Below, in pieces: positions 7,454 to 16,269 of a DNA stretch of 64,000 nucleotides. The position numbers and the translations under genes are program-made. Position 1 is the first letter of the stretch, and every line of letters begins with the position of its first letter. Under the pieces are notes generated by a model. The model saw only the letters and a list, made by a program, of their open reading frames with translations. It had not been told where the DNA came from and did not search any database. This DNA comes from Gemmatimonadota bacterium. GTDB taxonomy: Bacteria > Gemmatimonadota > Gemmatimonadetes > Longimicrobiales > Gaopeijiaceae. Location: positions 62,001 to 126,000 of the forward strand of contig JAPPGZ010000073.1 in the NCBI GenBank assembly GCA_028874905.1. Direction: 5' to 3'.

Positions 7454-8361
7454 GGCCTGCGCTCCGCTTCCCTTTGGAAATCCTCGACCTTCTGCTGCAG
7501 TTGCTCGATCCGCTCGAGGACGCTGTCCCTGAGCCCGGTCAGCCTGGCTATCCGCGTCTCCAGGGGCTCCAGCGCCAGGTCCACCGCCGTCGTATCGCCG
7601 ACCGCGGCCGTAGCACCCGAGCGGGGCATTACCGGAACCACAACGTCGTCGAATCCCGTCACGCCCGCGTACAGGTCGTCCCGAGTCCGCTCCCAGCGCT
7701 GCCTCTTCTCCAGCTGTGCGATCTCCCCGTCCAGCTCGCTCGACAGGTCCTCGAGGACCGTGATTTTGCTCTGCAGATTGCGGATCTTGAATTCGACCTC
7801 ACGCCGGGTGTCGTCCGGCTGGATCTGCAGGTCGGGCATCGGCGGCAGTTCCAATTCCCGCCGGGGGCCCAACTGCGTCGTCGTTTCGCTTTCGACCTCG
7901 TCGAGGCGGGCGCTGTACAGATTGTACACCGCCAGCAAATCGGGATTGGAACCCACGGGGGAACGCTCCATCTGCTGTACCTGGAGCTCGATCCGGGCCT
8001 CAAGCGCACTGATCAGACCCTCACTGGCATCGTGCCATTCGTCCTTGCGTATCCGGAGGGCACCTTCGGCCCGGTCCCTTTCCTGAGAAAGGTCCTGGAG
8101 CTGTGCCAGAATCTCGGTGATACGCCTCTCGTCCTCCGCGGCCTGCGTTCGGCCGAATTCCTCCATGAGCTGTTGCCAGCGGCTTTCGTAGTACTCCCAC
8201 TCCTGGTACGCGGCCTGGTAGTTGTCCCTGGCCACCTCGTACCTGCCCTCCCAGTCGTCCACGACCTGCGACAGATTCCCCTGCGCGCCAAGAGCGACCG
8301 GCGCGCCTGCGGCGGCCAACACTCCGATCAGCAGCGGGACGGACCAGCGCAGGTACCTCAT
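7450..8361 (-). CDS. Exported coiled-coil protein of unknown function
   Basis: A 303-residue protein with a signal peptide (about residues 1-26, ending GAPVALGAQG). The mature part is almost entirely charged, Gln/Glu/Arg-rich helix with heptad character, for example at about residues 30-140, 185-235 and 260-300, broken by a Pro-rich segment LELPPMPDLQIQP near residue 170. It looks like a periplasmic filament or adaptor, but no named family is recognised. It is translationally coupled on both sides: one base shared with the regulator gene upstream and four bases with the barrel gene downstream. That suggests it works with the barrel protein, perhaps as a periplasmic partner. Confidence 0.7.
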   Translation of the reverse strand: MRYLRWSVPLLIGVLAAAGAPVALGAQGNLSQVVDDWEGRYEVARDNYQAAYQEWEYYESRWQQLMEEFGRTQAAEDERRITEILAQLQDLSQERDRAEGALRIRKDEWHDASEGLISALEARIELQVQQMERSPVGSNPDLLAVYNLYSARLDEVESETTTQLGPRRELELPPMPDLQIQPDDTRREVEFKIRNLQSKITVLEDLSSELDGEIAQLEKRQRWERTRDDLYAGVTGFDDVVVPVMPRSGATAAVGDTTAVDLALEPLETRIARLTGLRDSVLERIEQLQQKVEDFQREAERRP

Positions 8362-9770
8362 CAGTCGATACCGTATTTCTCGATCTTGTAGTACAGCCGG
8401 CTCTTCGGAATGCTCAGCAACCGGGCGGCCTCCGCCTTGGCGCCCCCCGTACGGGCCAGTGCCTGCCGGATCAGCCTCTCCTCCATGCCCTCCACGGCTC
8501 GTCCGAGGTCGACGCCCTCTTCACCCAGGTTCACCACGGACACGCCGGCACCCGCGCCGTTGGCCAGCAACGGCAGATCGCCCTCCTCCAGCTGTTGGCC
8601 ATCCGCGAGCACGAGAGCCTGTTCAATGACGTTTTCCAGCTCACGGACGTTTCCAGGCCAGTCGTACTCCTTCAACCGACTCAGAGCGTCCTGGCTGATC
8701 TCCGTAACGCTGGAGCGTGTCCGGTCCCGGAGCTTGCCGATGAAATGGCCGGCGAGGAGCTCGATGTCGTCCTTGCGGTCCCTCAGGGGAGGCACCGTCA
8801 CTGGCACAACGTGGAGACGGTAGTACAGGTCTTCCCGGAAGCCGTCGCCGGCCAGGAGGTCTTCCGCGGGCGTATTCGTCGCCGCCACGATGCGCACGTC
8901 GACGGCGATGGTGTCCTCGCCGCCGAGGCGCTCCAGCTCGCGCTCCTGCAGGACGCGCAGCAGGCGAACCTGCGTCGCCGGGCTGATGGTCGAAATCTCG
9001 TCGAGGAAGAGGGTTCCGCCGTCCGCCAGCTCGAAGCGGCCGCGCCTCCGTTTGGCCGCGCCGGTGAAGGCGCCACGCTCGTGGCCGAAGAGTTCGGAGT
9101 CGAGCAGGCCCTCGGGCAGCGCACCGCAGTTGACGCGTATGAACGGACCCTTGTGGCGCGCGGAGCGAGCGTGAATCGCGCGCGCGACCAGTTCCTTCCC
9201 GGTGCCCGACTCGCCGTACACCATGACCGTGGAGTCGGACCGCGCCACGCGCTCCACCAAGCGCTTGACACGTTTGATGGTCTCGGATTTGCCCACCATC
9301 TCCCCGTACGGCGTGCTGTCGTCTCCCGCCTCGCTCCGCAGGTAGGTGTTCTCGACCCTGAGGGCGAGGTTTTCCTGCTGCAGGCGCAGCCGCTCGTCGC
9401 GTTCGCGCAGGATGCGGTCCACCTTGATCCCGAACTCCTCCGACGAAAACGGCTTGGAGATGAAGTCGCAGGCCCCCAGCTTCATTGCCTCGACCGCGCG
9501 CTCGACCGTGCCGTGCGCGGTGATCACCAGCACATCGGTGTTCGGCGAGCTGGTCTTGATTTCCTTCAGGACTCTGATGCCGTCGTCCGCCCTGGCCATC
9601 TTCAGATCGGTGATGACCAGGTCGGCCCCCGCCTCCTCCAGGATGCGCAGGCCCTCGTCCCTGCCGCCAGCCGAGAGCGTCCTGTGTCCGCGGCGGCGCA
9701 TTAGTATCTCCAGGCCTTCGCGAATGGCGTCGTGATCGTCAATGATCAACACCTGCCTGTGGCCGCTCAT
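8361..9770 (-). CDS. NtrC-family sigma-54-dependent response regulator
   Basis: A 469-residue protein with three domains in order: a receiver domain (acidic pocket DD at 11-12, phospho-acceptor D55 in LVITDLKM, conserved K106), a AAA+ domain (Walker A GESGTGK at 186-192, the sigma-54 contact loop GAFTGA at 233-238, Walker B in GGTLFLDEIS) and a Fis-type helix-turn-helix at the C-terminus (AEAARLLSIPKSRLYYKIEK). The intact GAFTGA loop means it should activate sigma-54 promoters. Its gene overlaps the histidine kinase gene by four bases, so the two form a cognate pair. The downstream coiled-coil and barrel genes are coupled to it. I could not identify a convincing -24/-12 promoter by eye. Confidence 0.95.
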   Translation of the reverse strand: MSGHRQVLIIDDHDAIREGLEILMRRRGHRTLSAGGRDEGLRILEEAGADLVITDLKMARADDGIRVLKEIKTSSPNTDVLVITAHGTVERAVEAMKLGACDFISKPFSSEEFGIKVDRILRERDERLRLQQENLALRVENTYLRSEAGDDSTPYGEMVGKSETIKRVKRLVERVARSDSTVMVYGESGTGKELVARAIHARSARHKGPFIRVNCGALPEGLLDSELFGHERGAFTGAAKRRRGRFELADGGTLFLDEISTISPATQVRLLRVLQERELERLGGEDTIAVDVRIVAATNTPAEDLLAGDGFREDLYYRLHVVPVTVPPLRDRKDDIELLAGHFIGKLRDRTRSSVTEISQDALSRLKEYDWPGNVRELENVIEQALVLADGQQLEEGDLPLLANGAGAGVSVVNLGEEGVDLGRAVEGMEERLIRQALARTGGAKAEAARLLSIPKSRLYYKIEKYGID

Positions 9771-11275
9771 GTCGCCACGTCCTCCTCCTTCGCCGCCTGC
9801 CGTCGCACCCCTTCGGTCGGGAGGTCCTCGGGGCCTCTGAAGTATACGCGGAACTCGGCACCGCCCCCAATCCGGCCATCCGCACCATCCCCCTCTGTGC
9901 CCGCGTCCTGCCCGACCAGCTCCACTCGCCCGTGGTTCGCTTCCGCCATCTCCTTGACGATGGCCAGTCCGAGCCCGGCGCCCTGCGCCTTGTCGCCCAC
10001 AAAAGGCTCGAAGATGCGGTCCCTGATTCCGTCCGGGACACCCGGGCCGTCGTCACGCACCGCTATTCGCACCTGGCCGTTGACCATGGCGCCCTCCACC
10101 CACACCGTCTCGCCGGCGTGGGCCGCGTTGCGGAGCAGGTTCAGCACCAGCCTTTTGACCTGACGCGGGTCGGCGTTCGCCACAAGTGGCTGGGCCGGGA
10201 ACTCGACATGCAGTTCGCCGCCCTTTTGCCTGACCTCCGCCTCGGCCAGGGAGATTGCGTCCCCCACGGGACCGCGGACGTCGTGCAGTTCGAGCTCCGT
10301 GCGCCCCGGCCGAGCAAAGCCAAGGAACTCGTTGATAATGCTGTTGAGTCCCACAACTTCTCTCCGCACGCGCCCGAGAATCCGTCGCCGTTCCTCCTGG
10401 TCGTCCGTGTCCTGCGCCGCCGCCGCGAACAGTTCGAGGCCCGCCAGCGGGTTGCGGATCTCGTGCGCGACCCGTGAGAGCATCAGGCGCAACTGCTCGT
10501 CCCTGCGCTGAATCCCGGTCCTCATGCGCTCCATCGCCCGGGCGAGCCGCCCCACCTCGTCTTCCCCCTCGAGGTCGAAGGGCCGATCCATCATTCCGCG
10601 CTGAATGCGCAGTGCGCCCCTGCTGAGCACCTCCAGGCGCGACACGATTCCGGTCGCAAGTCTCCAGCCGACAAGCGCGCCCAGCGCGGCCGCACCCAGC
10701 GAAAGGGCGACGATCGTCCATGTCAGCGCGCGCAGCGGTTCAAGGTGGTCTTCCGGAATCCGCAGTATGAGGAAAGTCCCACCCGACCGCAGGGGCAGGA
10801 TCCCGTACCGGTAGTCGCGTCCTTCCAGTTGAAAGCGGGTTGTCGTCGCAGCTCCTGTTTCATACGCCTCCTGCACCATTCCCGAGACGACGTATGGTTC
10901 GATCCAGCTCAGGCGTTGCAGGATCGCGATGGAGTCGGGCGGGTCGGGCGTCACCAGGGCCCTGACTTCGAGGTCGCCGGGACGCCACCGGAAGATGTCC
11001 GCGCGGTCCACCACGCCGGAGGTCGCCATCTGCCTGAGCCGGTCCTGGAACAGGAACCAGTCGGGCGGCGGATCCTGCCCCTCCTCCAGCAGCAGGAGCA
11101 CCTCATCCTGACGAAACAGCGTTTCCCGCGCCAGTTCGCCGGCGGACAGCAGCTCGCGGTCGAGCTGCTCCTCGAGCGCCCTGTGCGCGGCGTTCCAGGT
11201 CAACAGGCCGCCCAGGGCGCTGATCAGCACCGCGAACGCCACGAAGAAGGCAGTGAACCGGTTTCGCAGAGTCAT
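9767..11275 (-). CDS. Sensor histidine kinase with HAMP domain
   Basis: A 502-residue inner-membrane kinase. A first membrane helix lies at about residues 8-26, a periplasmic sensor domain at about 28-180, and a second helix at about 184-205. A HAMP linker follows (GEDEVGRLARAMERMRTGI), then the H-box RVAHEIRNPLAGLELF (phospho-His H271), N-box (N383 in LLRNAAHAG), and G-boxes DDGPGV and GAGLGLAIV. These are the elements of a NtrB/HPK4-like kinase. It should phosphorylate the regulator encoded by the next, overlapping gene. The sensor domain has no family that I recognise. The C-terminus has a short hydrophilic extension. Confidence 0.93.
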   Translation of the reverse strand: MTLRNRFTAFFVAFAVLISALGGLLTWNAAHRALEEQLDRELLSAGELARETLFRQDEVLLLLEEGQDPPPDWFLFQDRLRQMATSGVVDRADIFRWRPGDLEVRALVTPDPPDSIAILQRLSWIEPYVVSGMVQEAYETGAATTTRFQLEGRDYRYGILPLRSGGTFLILRIPEDHLEPLRALTWTIVALSLGAAALGALVGWRLATGIVSRLEVLSRGALRIQRGMMDRPFDLEGEDEVGRLARAMERMRTGIQRRDEQLRLMLSRVAHEIRNPLAGLELFAAAAQDTDDQEERRRILGRVRREVVGLNSIINEFLGFARPGRTELELHDVRGPVGDAISLAEAEVRQKGGELHVEFPAQPLVANADPRQVKRLVLNLLRNAAHAGETVWVEGAMVNGQVRIAVRDDGPGVPDGIRDRIFEPFVGDKAQGAGLGLAIVKEMAEANHGRVELVGQDAGTEGDGADGRIGGGAEFRVYFRGPEDLPTEGVRRQAAKEEDVAT

Positions 11276-11301
11276 GGTCGGCTAATCCTGTCCACGGTCT
11301 G

Positions 11302-12366
11302 CTACGTGCCGCAGGGTACCCGCTCGGCCCGCACCTCGGGATAGAACGGCTCCGGCGTCTTCGGTGCCACGACGATATGGTACGGCCGGACGATACGTCT
11401 TGCGGGCGCGCAGAAGTCACCCGGGTTCCTCTCGACGATCTCGATCCGGGTCCCCGTGACCCGCTCGTCGTTGCCAATCAGCAGCAGACGCCGCACCTCG
11501 ACCGAGTCCCCCACCTCCTCGCGCACCCCCACCGCCCCGACCAGGACCATTTCGGAGGCCCAGTCGATCTCCGGCGCGGCCCGGCCGGAACCCGCCGTGT
11601 GCGAATCCCAGAAAGCCAGAAAACGATCCTGCGTCTGGGCGCCGTCGGCGTCGTCGGGAGCACGGAACCATATAAGGCTGTCGACCCCGGACCCCGTCTC
11701 GGTCCCCTTGTCCAGTGTCCCGTAGGGCAGACTCCCCGAATACACCGACAGGAAGTCCGAGCCCACCGTCCAGTCCCTGATCTTGATCGCCGCCTGAATG
11801 ATGCGACTCGCACCCGTGTCCGGACCGGCTCCTTCCGTCTTCACGTTCCGAAGGGTGCTGGCGTCGCCGGCGCAGCGGGTCCATTCCCTGCGCTCCTCGC
11901 GTCGGGAGTCGTAGATCTGCAGCGTCACCCGCGTCTTTCCAACGCCGCAATCCGGCTCCAGGTTGGGCTCCAGGATCGAGTCCACCCCGAACACCTTTGC
12001 GCCGCCATCGTTGAGAAGTTGTATCAGACTCGGGTACTGAGCGGCGTAATGGACCGGCAATCCCGGGTTGCGGCTAAGGTTCTCGTCTCCGGTCGCGCCC
12101 CGATAGCCGATCTGCTCAAAAAGCTTCCACGCGCCATCGGAACTCCAGGTGACCACCTGCTGAAGCCAGCCGATATCCCCCTGGAGCGGCACCTCGACCG
12201 TGATGCGCACCTCGCCTTCCGACCCGAACCGCAGCAGCCCGTTTGGGGGACCGGTGCTCTCACAACCCGCCGAAATCCCGCAAAACATGGTCAGACCTAG
12301 AGTTATGTATGCAGGACAGCGTCGACGCCGACTTCCCCAACGGCGCCCGTCAGTGTATCTTTTCAT
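11302..12366 (-). CDS. Putative lipoprotein, possible PrcB-like C-terminal domain
   Basis: With the start at 12366 (MKRYTDGRRW) the protein has a basic n-region, a short hydrophobic stretch and a lipobox-like ISAGC, so it is probably a lipoprotein of about 354 residues. The final third (EMVLVGAVGVREEVGDSVEV ... IVRPYHIVVAPKTPEPF) resembles the small C-terminal domain found in PrcB-type proteins, where a Val-rich strand is followed by a Pro/Tyr strand; this is a weak resemblance by eye. Longer starts reach 12396 but would overlap pyrE. The start codon is only four bases from that of the divergent pyrE. It lies just before the histidine kinase gene on the same strand, but after it in transcription order, so it may not belong to that operon. 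Confidence 0.6.
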   Translation of the reverse strand: MKRYTDGRRWGSRRRRCPAYITLGLTMFCGISAGCESTGPPNGLLRFGSEGEVRITVEVPLQGDIGWLQQVVTWSSDGAWKLFEQIGYRGATGDENLSRNPGLPVHYAAQYPSLIQLLNDGGAKVFGVDSILEPNLEPDCGVGKTRVTLQIYDSRREERREWTRCAGDASTLRNVKTEGAGPDTGASRIIQAAIKIRDWTVGSDFLSVYSGSLPYGTLDKGTETGSGVDSLIWFRAPDDADGAQTQDRFLAFWDSHTAGSGRAAPEIDWASEMVLVGAVGVREEVGDSVEVRRLLLIGNDERVTGTRIEIVERNPGDFCAPARRIVRPYHIVVAPKTPEPFYPEVRAERVPCGT

Positions 12367-12370
12367 CGCC

Positions 12371-12913
12371 ATGTCTGCCAACTCCCATCTCCGCAATCTA
12401 CTCCGCGAGCGCAGTGTGAGGACAGGTGATTTTACCCTCGCCAGCGGTCGGAGTTCGCGGTATTACATCGATGCCCGGCTCACGACGATGACCGGCGAAG
12501 GCCAGATCCTCGTCGGTGAAGTCTGTTACCGGGCCATTCAGGAGGCCGGCTGGGCTCCCGATTTCGTGGGCGGCATGACCCTGGGCGCCGATCCCGTCGC
12601 CTACGCGATCGCAAACTACGCGACCCGTACCGGCAACGTCCTCGACGCATTCACGGTCCGCAAGGAGGCCAAGGGGCACGGGACCGGCCGCCAGATCGAG
12701 GGCGGCCTCGCGCCGGGGGCGCGCGTCGTGGTGGTTGAGGACTCGGTAACGACCGGCGGAAGCCTGCTCAGGGCGCTCGATGTGGTTGCGGCCCACGGAG
12801 CGATCGTCCTCGGAGTGCTTGCCCTCGTCGACCGTCAGGAGGGCGGTGCCGAACGCCTGGCGGCCGCCGGGTACGACTTTCGCTCGGTATTCGCCGCCAG
12901 TGAGCTCCTCTAG
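12371..12913 (+). CDS. pyrE: Orotate phosphoribosyltransferase
   Basis: A 180-residue enzyme of pyrimidine synthesis that joins orotate and PRPP to give OMP. The PRPP-binding loop VVVVEDSVTTGGSLLRAL is clear, as is the N-terminal FTLASGRSSRYYIDARL, which is typical of PyrE, and the KEAKGHGTGRQIEG segment that carries the flexible-loop Lys and His residues. Length is close to that of short-type PyrE proteins. The start MSANSHLRNLL at 12371 is preferred; the open frame extends upstream into sequence used by the divergent lipoprotein gene. It runs convergently toward dnaN with an 83-bp gap. Confidence 0.93.
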   Translation: MSANSHLRNLLRERSVRTGDFTLASGRSSRYYIDARLTTMTGEGQILVGEVCYRAIQEAGWAPDFVGGMTLGADPVAYAIANYATRTGNVLDAFTVRKEAKGHGTGRQIEGGLAPGARVVVVEDSVTTGGSLLRALDVVAAHGAIVLGVLALVDRQEGGAERLAAAGYDFRSVFAASELL

Positions 12914-12996
12914 AGGCAGGCCGGGGCGCCCTGCACGGACTCGGCGAGCGATGCGGCCCGCGTCCCGCAACGTGAACCTGCGTCCACAACCGCGGG

Positions 12997-14100
12997 TCAG
13001 TCGACCAGTCGCAACGGCATGACCAGACACAGGTAGTCCAGGTCGTCGCTGGTGGGCGTCACGGTGGCCGCGCGCTCCGCGCTCTTGAACGCGAGTCTGA
13101 CTTCGCCGGGCGGCATGTTCCGCAGAACTTCGAGCAGGTAGTTTGCATTGAAGCCGATTTCCAGCCCGTCACCCTCGTAATCCAACTCCAACTCGTCGTG
13201 CGCTTCGCCCAGATCGGGTGTCATCACGTCGAATTGTACCCGGTCGGACTGGAACGACATCTTCACGCGGCGCGTCTGGTCGCTGGCGAGAACAGCCATG
13301 CGACGCAGGGCCGCTTCGAGGACCTGCCGGTCGACGACGGCGATCCTGTCGTTATCCTTGGGAATGACCTGTTCGTAGTTCGGATACCTGCCTTCGATCA
13401 GGCGCGTGTATACCTCCTTGTCGTCCGAACAGAACGCCAGGTGGTTGCCACCTCTGGCGACGGTGAGCGTTCCGTCCTGGTCGAACAGTCGTTCCACCTG
13501 CCCGAGCGCAACGGGCGGAACGATCAGGTCCGCGCTTCCGGCCTCCGTGGAATCCGACTTGACGACCATCTTCGCCAACCGATGGCCGTTGGTCGCCACC
13601 ATGCACATCTGCGTATCCTCGAGCTCCCACAGCACACCGTTGAGGATGGGCCGGCTCTCCTCCGTGGACACCGCGAACGACGTAGTCCTGATCAGCAGGC
13701 GCAAGGATTCTTCCGAGACCTTCCATCCTTCCTCGAAGTCGATCACCGGCAAGTTCGGGAACTCCTCGCTCGGGAGGCCGTTGAGCTTGAAGAGGCTGTG
13801 ACCGCAGGCGATTTCGAGCTGGTCCCCGCGCGTCTGCATTTCCACCGGCTCGTCCGGAAGTTCCCTGGTCAATTCCTGGAGCTTGCGGCCGGGAGCCGTG
13901 ATCGCTCCGCCTTGCGCCACTTCCGCAGGAACCTTCATCCGGATCGAAACGTCCAGATCCGTGCCACTCAGCCAGACGGTGTTGTCCTCGGCTTCCAGCA
14001 GGACGTTCGAAAGCACGGGCAGCGTCGTCTTGGCGGGGATGCTCGCCGAGACCGCGGCAAGCCCTTTGTGGAGGTTCTGCCGTGTAATCGTGAATCTCAT
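12997..14100 (-). CDS. dnaN: DNA polymerase III beta subunit (sliding clamp)
   Basis: A 367-residue protein with the three repeated clamp domains. The N-terminus MRFTITRQNLHKGLAAVSASIPAKTTLPVLSNVLLEA and the C-terminal MPLRLVD ending (compare MPMRL in most clamps) are diagnostic. The protein forms a dimeric ring that tethers polymerase to DNA. It is co-directional with dnaA and separated from it by 361 bp that hold DnaA boxes. recF and gyrB, which often follow dnaN, are absent here: the next gene is pyrE on the opposite strand. Confidence 0.97.
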   Translation of the reverse strand: MRFTITRQNLHKGLAAVSASIPAKTTLPVLSNVLLEAEDNTVWLSGTDLDVSIRMKVPAEVAQGGAITAPGRKLQELTRELPDEPVEMQTRGDQLEIACGHSLFKLNGLPSEEFPNLPVIDFEEGWKVSEESLRLLIRTTSFAVSTEESRPILNGVLWELEDTQMCMVATNGHRLAKMVVKSDSTEAGSADLIVPPVALGQVERLFDQDGTLTVARGGNHLAFCSDDKEVYTRLIEGRYPNYEQVIPKDNDRIAVVDRQVLEAALRRMAVLASDQTRRVKMSFQSDRVQFDVMTPDLGEAHDELELDYEGDGLEIGFNANYLLEVLRNMPPGEVRLAFKSAERAATVTPTSDDLDYLCLVMPLRLVD

Positions 14101-14461
14101 GGAAGCCTGTCGAAGAGCATGAGGAAGAACAGTGAGCGAACCCGGGAGCGGAAATTCACGGACAAGAGTGAATCTCGTCTGTGAAATATGGCATTAAAGA
14201 AAGATAAACTCATCATCATAGGGATGGTGGATACTGTGGAAATCGTTCGTGTGGAGACGCCCGAGAGGGTTTGATTCAGCGGCCCGGGGGTGGAATGCGG
14301 GTGGTGTGGAAATCCGTGGAGAAGCCGGGCATTGTCCCGCCCTGCGCCGGGCTTGCTGTGGAAAAAGAGGGAAATCAGGGCGCTTTTCCACCGAGTTTTC
14401 CACGCCGCAGCGCCGCGCGGCCCTCCGCAGAAGCGATGAAACCCGTGTGATGCCCGCCCCT
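14101..14461. other. oriC: Probable chromosomal origin region (oriC) with DnaA boxes
   Basis: This 361-bp gap between dnaA and dnaN has no plausible gene. It contains at least five boxes close to the DnaA consensus TTATNCACA: ATTTCCACA read on the minus strand at 14235-14243 and 14305-14313, TTTTCCACA on the minus strand at 14357-14365, and TTTTCCACC (14384-14392) and TTTTCCACG (14396-14404) on the plus strand. An A+T-rich patch at about 14180-14222 (ATATGGCATTAAAGAAAG) could be the unwinding element. The boxes are imperfect, as is common in high-GC genomes. The dnaA promoter side (15857-16104) is the other possible site but has fewer such boxes. Confidence 0.7.
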
Positions 14462-15856
14462 TCACGCCGACTTCGCCAGCGTTTCCCGAAGCTCTTCGAC
14501 CTTCGCCTGGAAAGTGCCGTCCGCCCGAAGACGCGACTCGACCTTCCGGATCGAGTGGATGACCGTGGTATGGTCACGACCACCGAATGCGCTCCCGATT
14601 CGGGCCAGCGGAAGATCGAGGAGCTCCCGCACCAGGAACATCGCGACCTGCCTCGGGACGACGAGCTTGCGTGTCCTGCTCTTCGAAGCAAGCGCCTTGC
14701 CGGTGACGCCCCAGACATCGGCCACCTTGTCCCGGATACTCTCGGGGTCGAGCGGGCGGTGCTCCTGCAGCTCGGCCATCCCGGCCAGCGCAATGCGTGC
14801 GAGGTCGAGGGTGGGCTCCCGTCCCGTCAGGGAAGCGACCGCCAGCAGCTTGATGAGCGCTCCTTCCAGTTCCCGAACGGATGACCGGCAGCAACGGGCG
14901 ATCAGGTCGACGACGTTCGGTCCGATCGACACCTCGTCTTCTTCGGCCTTCCGTTGCAGGATCGCCACGCGGGTCTCGTACTCAGGCCGGTCGACGCCGG
15001 CGACGAGCCCCCACTCGAACCGTGAGACAAGCCGATCCTCGAGGCCCTTGAGCTCCCTCGGGTGACAGTCGCTGGTCAGAACGATCTGGCGGCCGCTGTT
15101 ATACAGCACGTTGAAGGTGTGGAAAAACTCCTCCTGGGTACGCTCCTTGCCGCGCAGAAACTGCACATCGTCCACCAGGAGCAGGTCGTATGACCGGTAG
15201 CGGCCCCGGAAGGCGTCCGTGGTATGGCTACCGATCGCGGAGACCATCTCATTCACGAACTGCTCGGCCGGGATGTAGCAGATACGCGTACCACCTGCCT
15301 TGAGCAGCCGATTCGCAATGGCCTGCATCAGGTGGGTCTTTCCGAGGCCCGTGCCCCCGTACAGGAACAGCGGGTTGTAGCTTCGCGCCGGCCGCTCCGC
15401 GACGGCCATGCTCGCTGCCTGTGCCAGTCGGTTGTTCTCGCCGACGATGAAGCGGTCGAAGGTGTACCGGACGTTGAGCCCGGGTACCGGTTCGGCTGGT
15501 GCCGGGGGCCTGGCTGTCCGAGCCCTCTCGTCGTCGTAGGGCGTTGCCGGAGCCGGTTCGCCGACCTGCGCGACCGAGATCTCCGGAGGCGAACGCTCCT
15601 GGGCCGCGAACTCCATGGAAATCCGCAGTTCAACCGGAGCACCTACGATCGATCGGGCGATCTCGTGCACCGTCTCGCCGTACTTGTCTTCCAGCCACTC
15701 CGCGTGGAAGCGGCTCGGCGCCGTCACGTGGAGGACTCCGTCCGACCAGGAGACCGCCTCCGCGCTGGCAAGCCAAGTGCGAAAAGTCTGTTCGGGAAGG
15801 CCGCGCCTGGCCTGCCCGAGTATGCGGTCCCAGAGTTCGGTTGCGCCTAGTTCCAT
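14462..15856 (-). CDS. dnaA: Chromosomal replication initiator DnaA
   Basis: With the start at 15856 (MELGATELWDRILGQ) the protein has 464 residues, normal for DnaA. Domain I is residues 1-80, a Pro-rich linker follows (about 88-125), then the AAA+ domain with Walker A GGTGLGKT (167-174), Walker B LLLVDDVQFL, and the C-terminal DNA-binding domain with the DnaA signature FGGRDHTTVIHSIRKVE. It binds DnaA boxes and opens the origin. The frame is open upstream to 15955, but that adds 33 residues not seen in DnaA. It is divergent from rpmH. Confidence 0.97.
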   Translation of the reverse strand: MELGATELWDRILGQARRGLPEQTFRTWLASAEAVSWSDGVLHVTAPSRFHAEWLEDKYGETVHEIARSIVGAPVELRISMEFAAQERSPPEISVAQVGEPAPATPYDDERARTARPPAPAEPVPGLNVRYTFDRFIVGENNRLAQAASMAVAERPARSYNPLFLYGGTGLGKTHLMQAIANRLLKAGGTRICYIPAEQFVNEMVSAIGSHTTDAFRGRYRSYDLLLVDDVQFLRGKERTQEEFFHTFNVLYNSGRQIVLTSDCHPRELKGLEDRLVSRFEWGLVAGVDRPEYETRVAILQRKAEEDEVSIGPNVVDLIARCCRSSVRELEGALIKLLAVASLTGREPTLDLARIALAGMAELQEHRPLDPESIRDKVADVWGVTGKALASKSRTRKLVVPRQVAMFLVRELLDLPLARIGSAFGGRDHTTVIHSIRKVESRLRADGTFQAKVEELRETLAKSA

Positions 15857-15990
15857 GCCCTCACGGTGTTCAACGGGGGCGCCAACGATACGGGCGCACA
15901 CACCCGAAGTCAAACGGCTCCCCGCGCGGCACCAACTCCCTCCAGGGAGGTCCACTTCCGGTCTCTGGCGGCCCGTTCTGACGGTTGCTG

Positions 15991-16018
15991 TTGACCGGTA
16001 GTGAGTCGTTCGGATACC
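15991..16018 (+). promoter_or_regulatory. Possible sigma-70 promoter for rpmH-rnpA
   Basis: TTGACC at 15991 and GATACC at 16013 are separated by 16 bases, which matches a housekeeping -35/-10 pair, and they are followed by the A+T-rich CTTTAAAGG. They lie about 90 bases upstream of rpmH in the dnaA-rpmH divergent gap (15857-16104). The call rests only on similarity to consensus. Confidence 0.35.
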
Positions 16019-16104
16019 TTTAAAGGCTAACCTATTGCTGGTCGCACTTTTTCTTCCCGGATGAGGGGCGACCGTTACCGAAGATCGCCACCGCGAGCGG
16101 ACAG

Positions 16105-16263
16105 ATGAAACCGACTTACAGGCCCCGCAACCGCAAGCGCTTGAACAAGCATGGTTTCCGAGCGCGCATGAGCACGAAGGCGGGCCGGGCGACCCTCAAT
16201 CGCCGCCGCCGCCGGGGACGACGGTCGCTGGTGGTGCGCATCGGGTCCAAGAATCCCAGGTAG
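16105..16263 (+). CDS. rpmH: 50S ribosomal protein L34
   Basis: A 52-residue, very basic protein. It reads [18 protein letters not shown] at the N-terminus, then [20 protein letters not shown], the universally conserved L34 sequence, with a slightly longer tail ([12 protein letters not shown]). It belongs to the large ribosomal subunit. It is the first gene of the rightward origin block, divergent from dnaA, and 6 bases upstream of rnpA, the standard order. Confidence 0.97.
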   Translation: MKPTYRPRNRKRLNKHGFRARMSTKAGRATLNRRRRRGRRSLVVRIGSKNPR

Positions 16264-16269
16264 CGGTGT

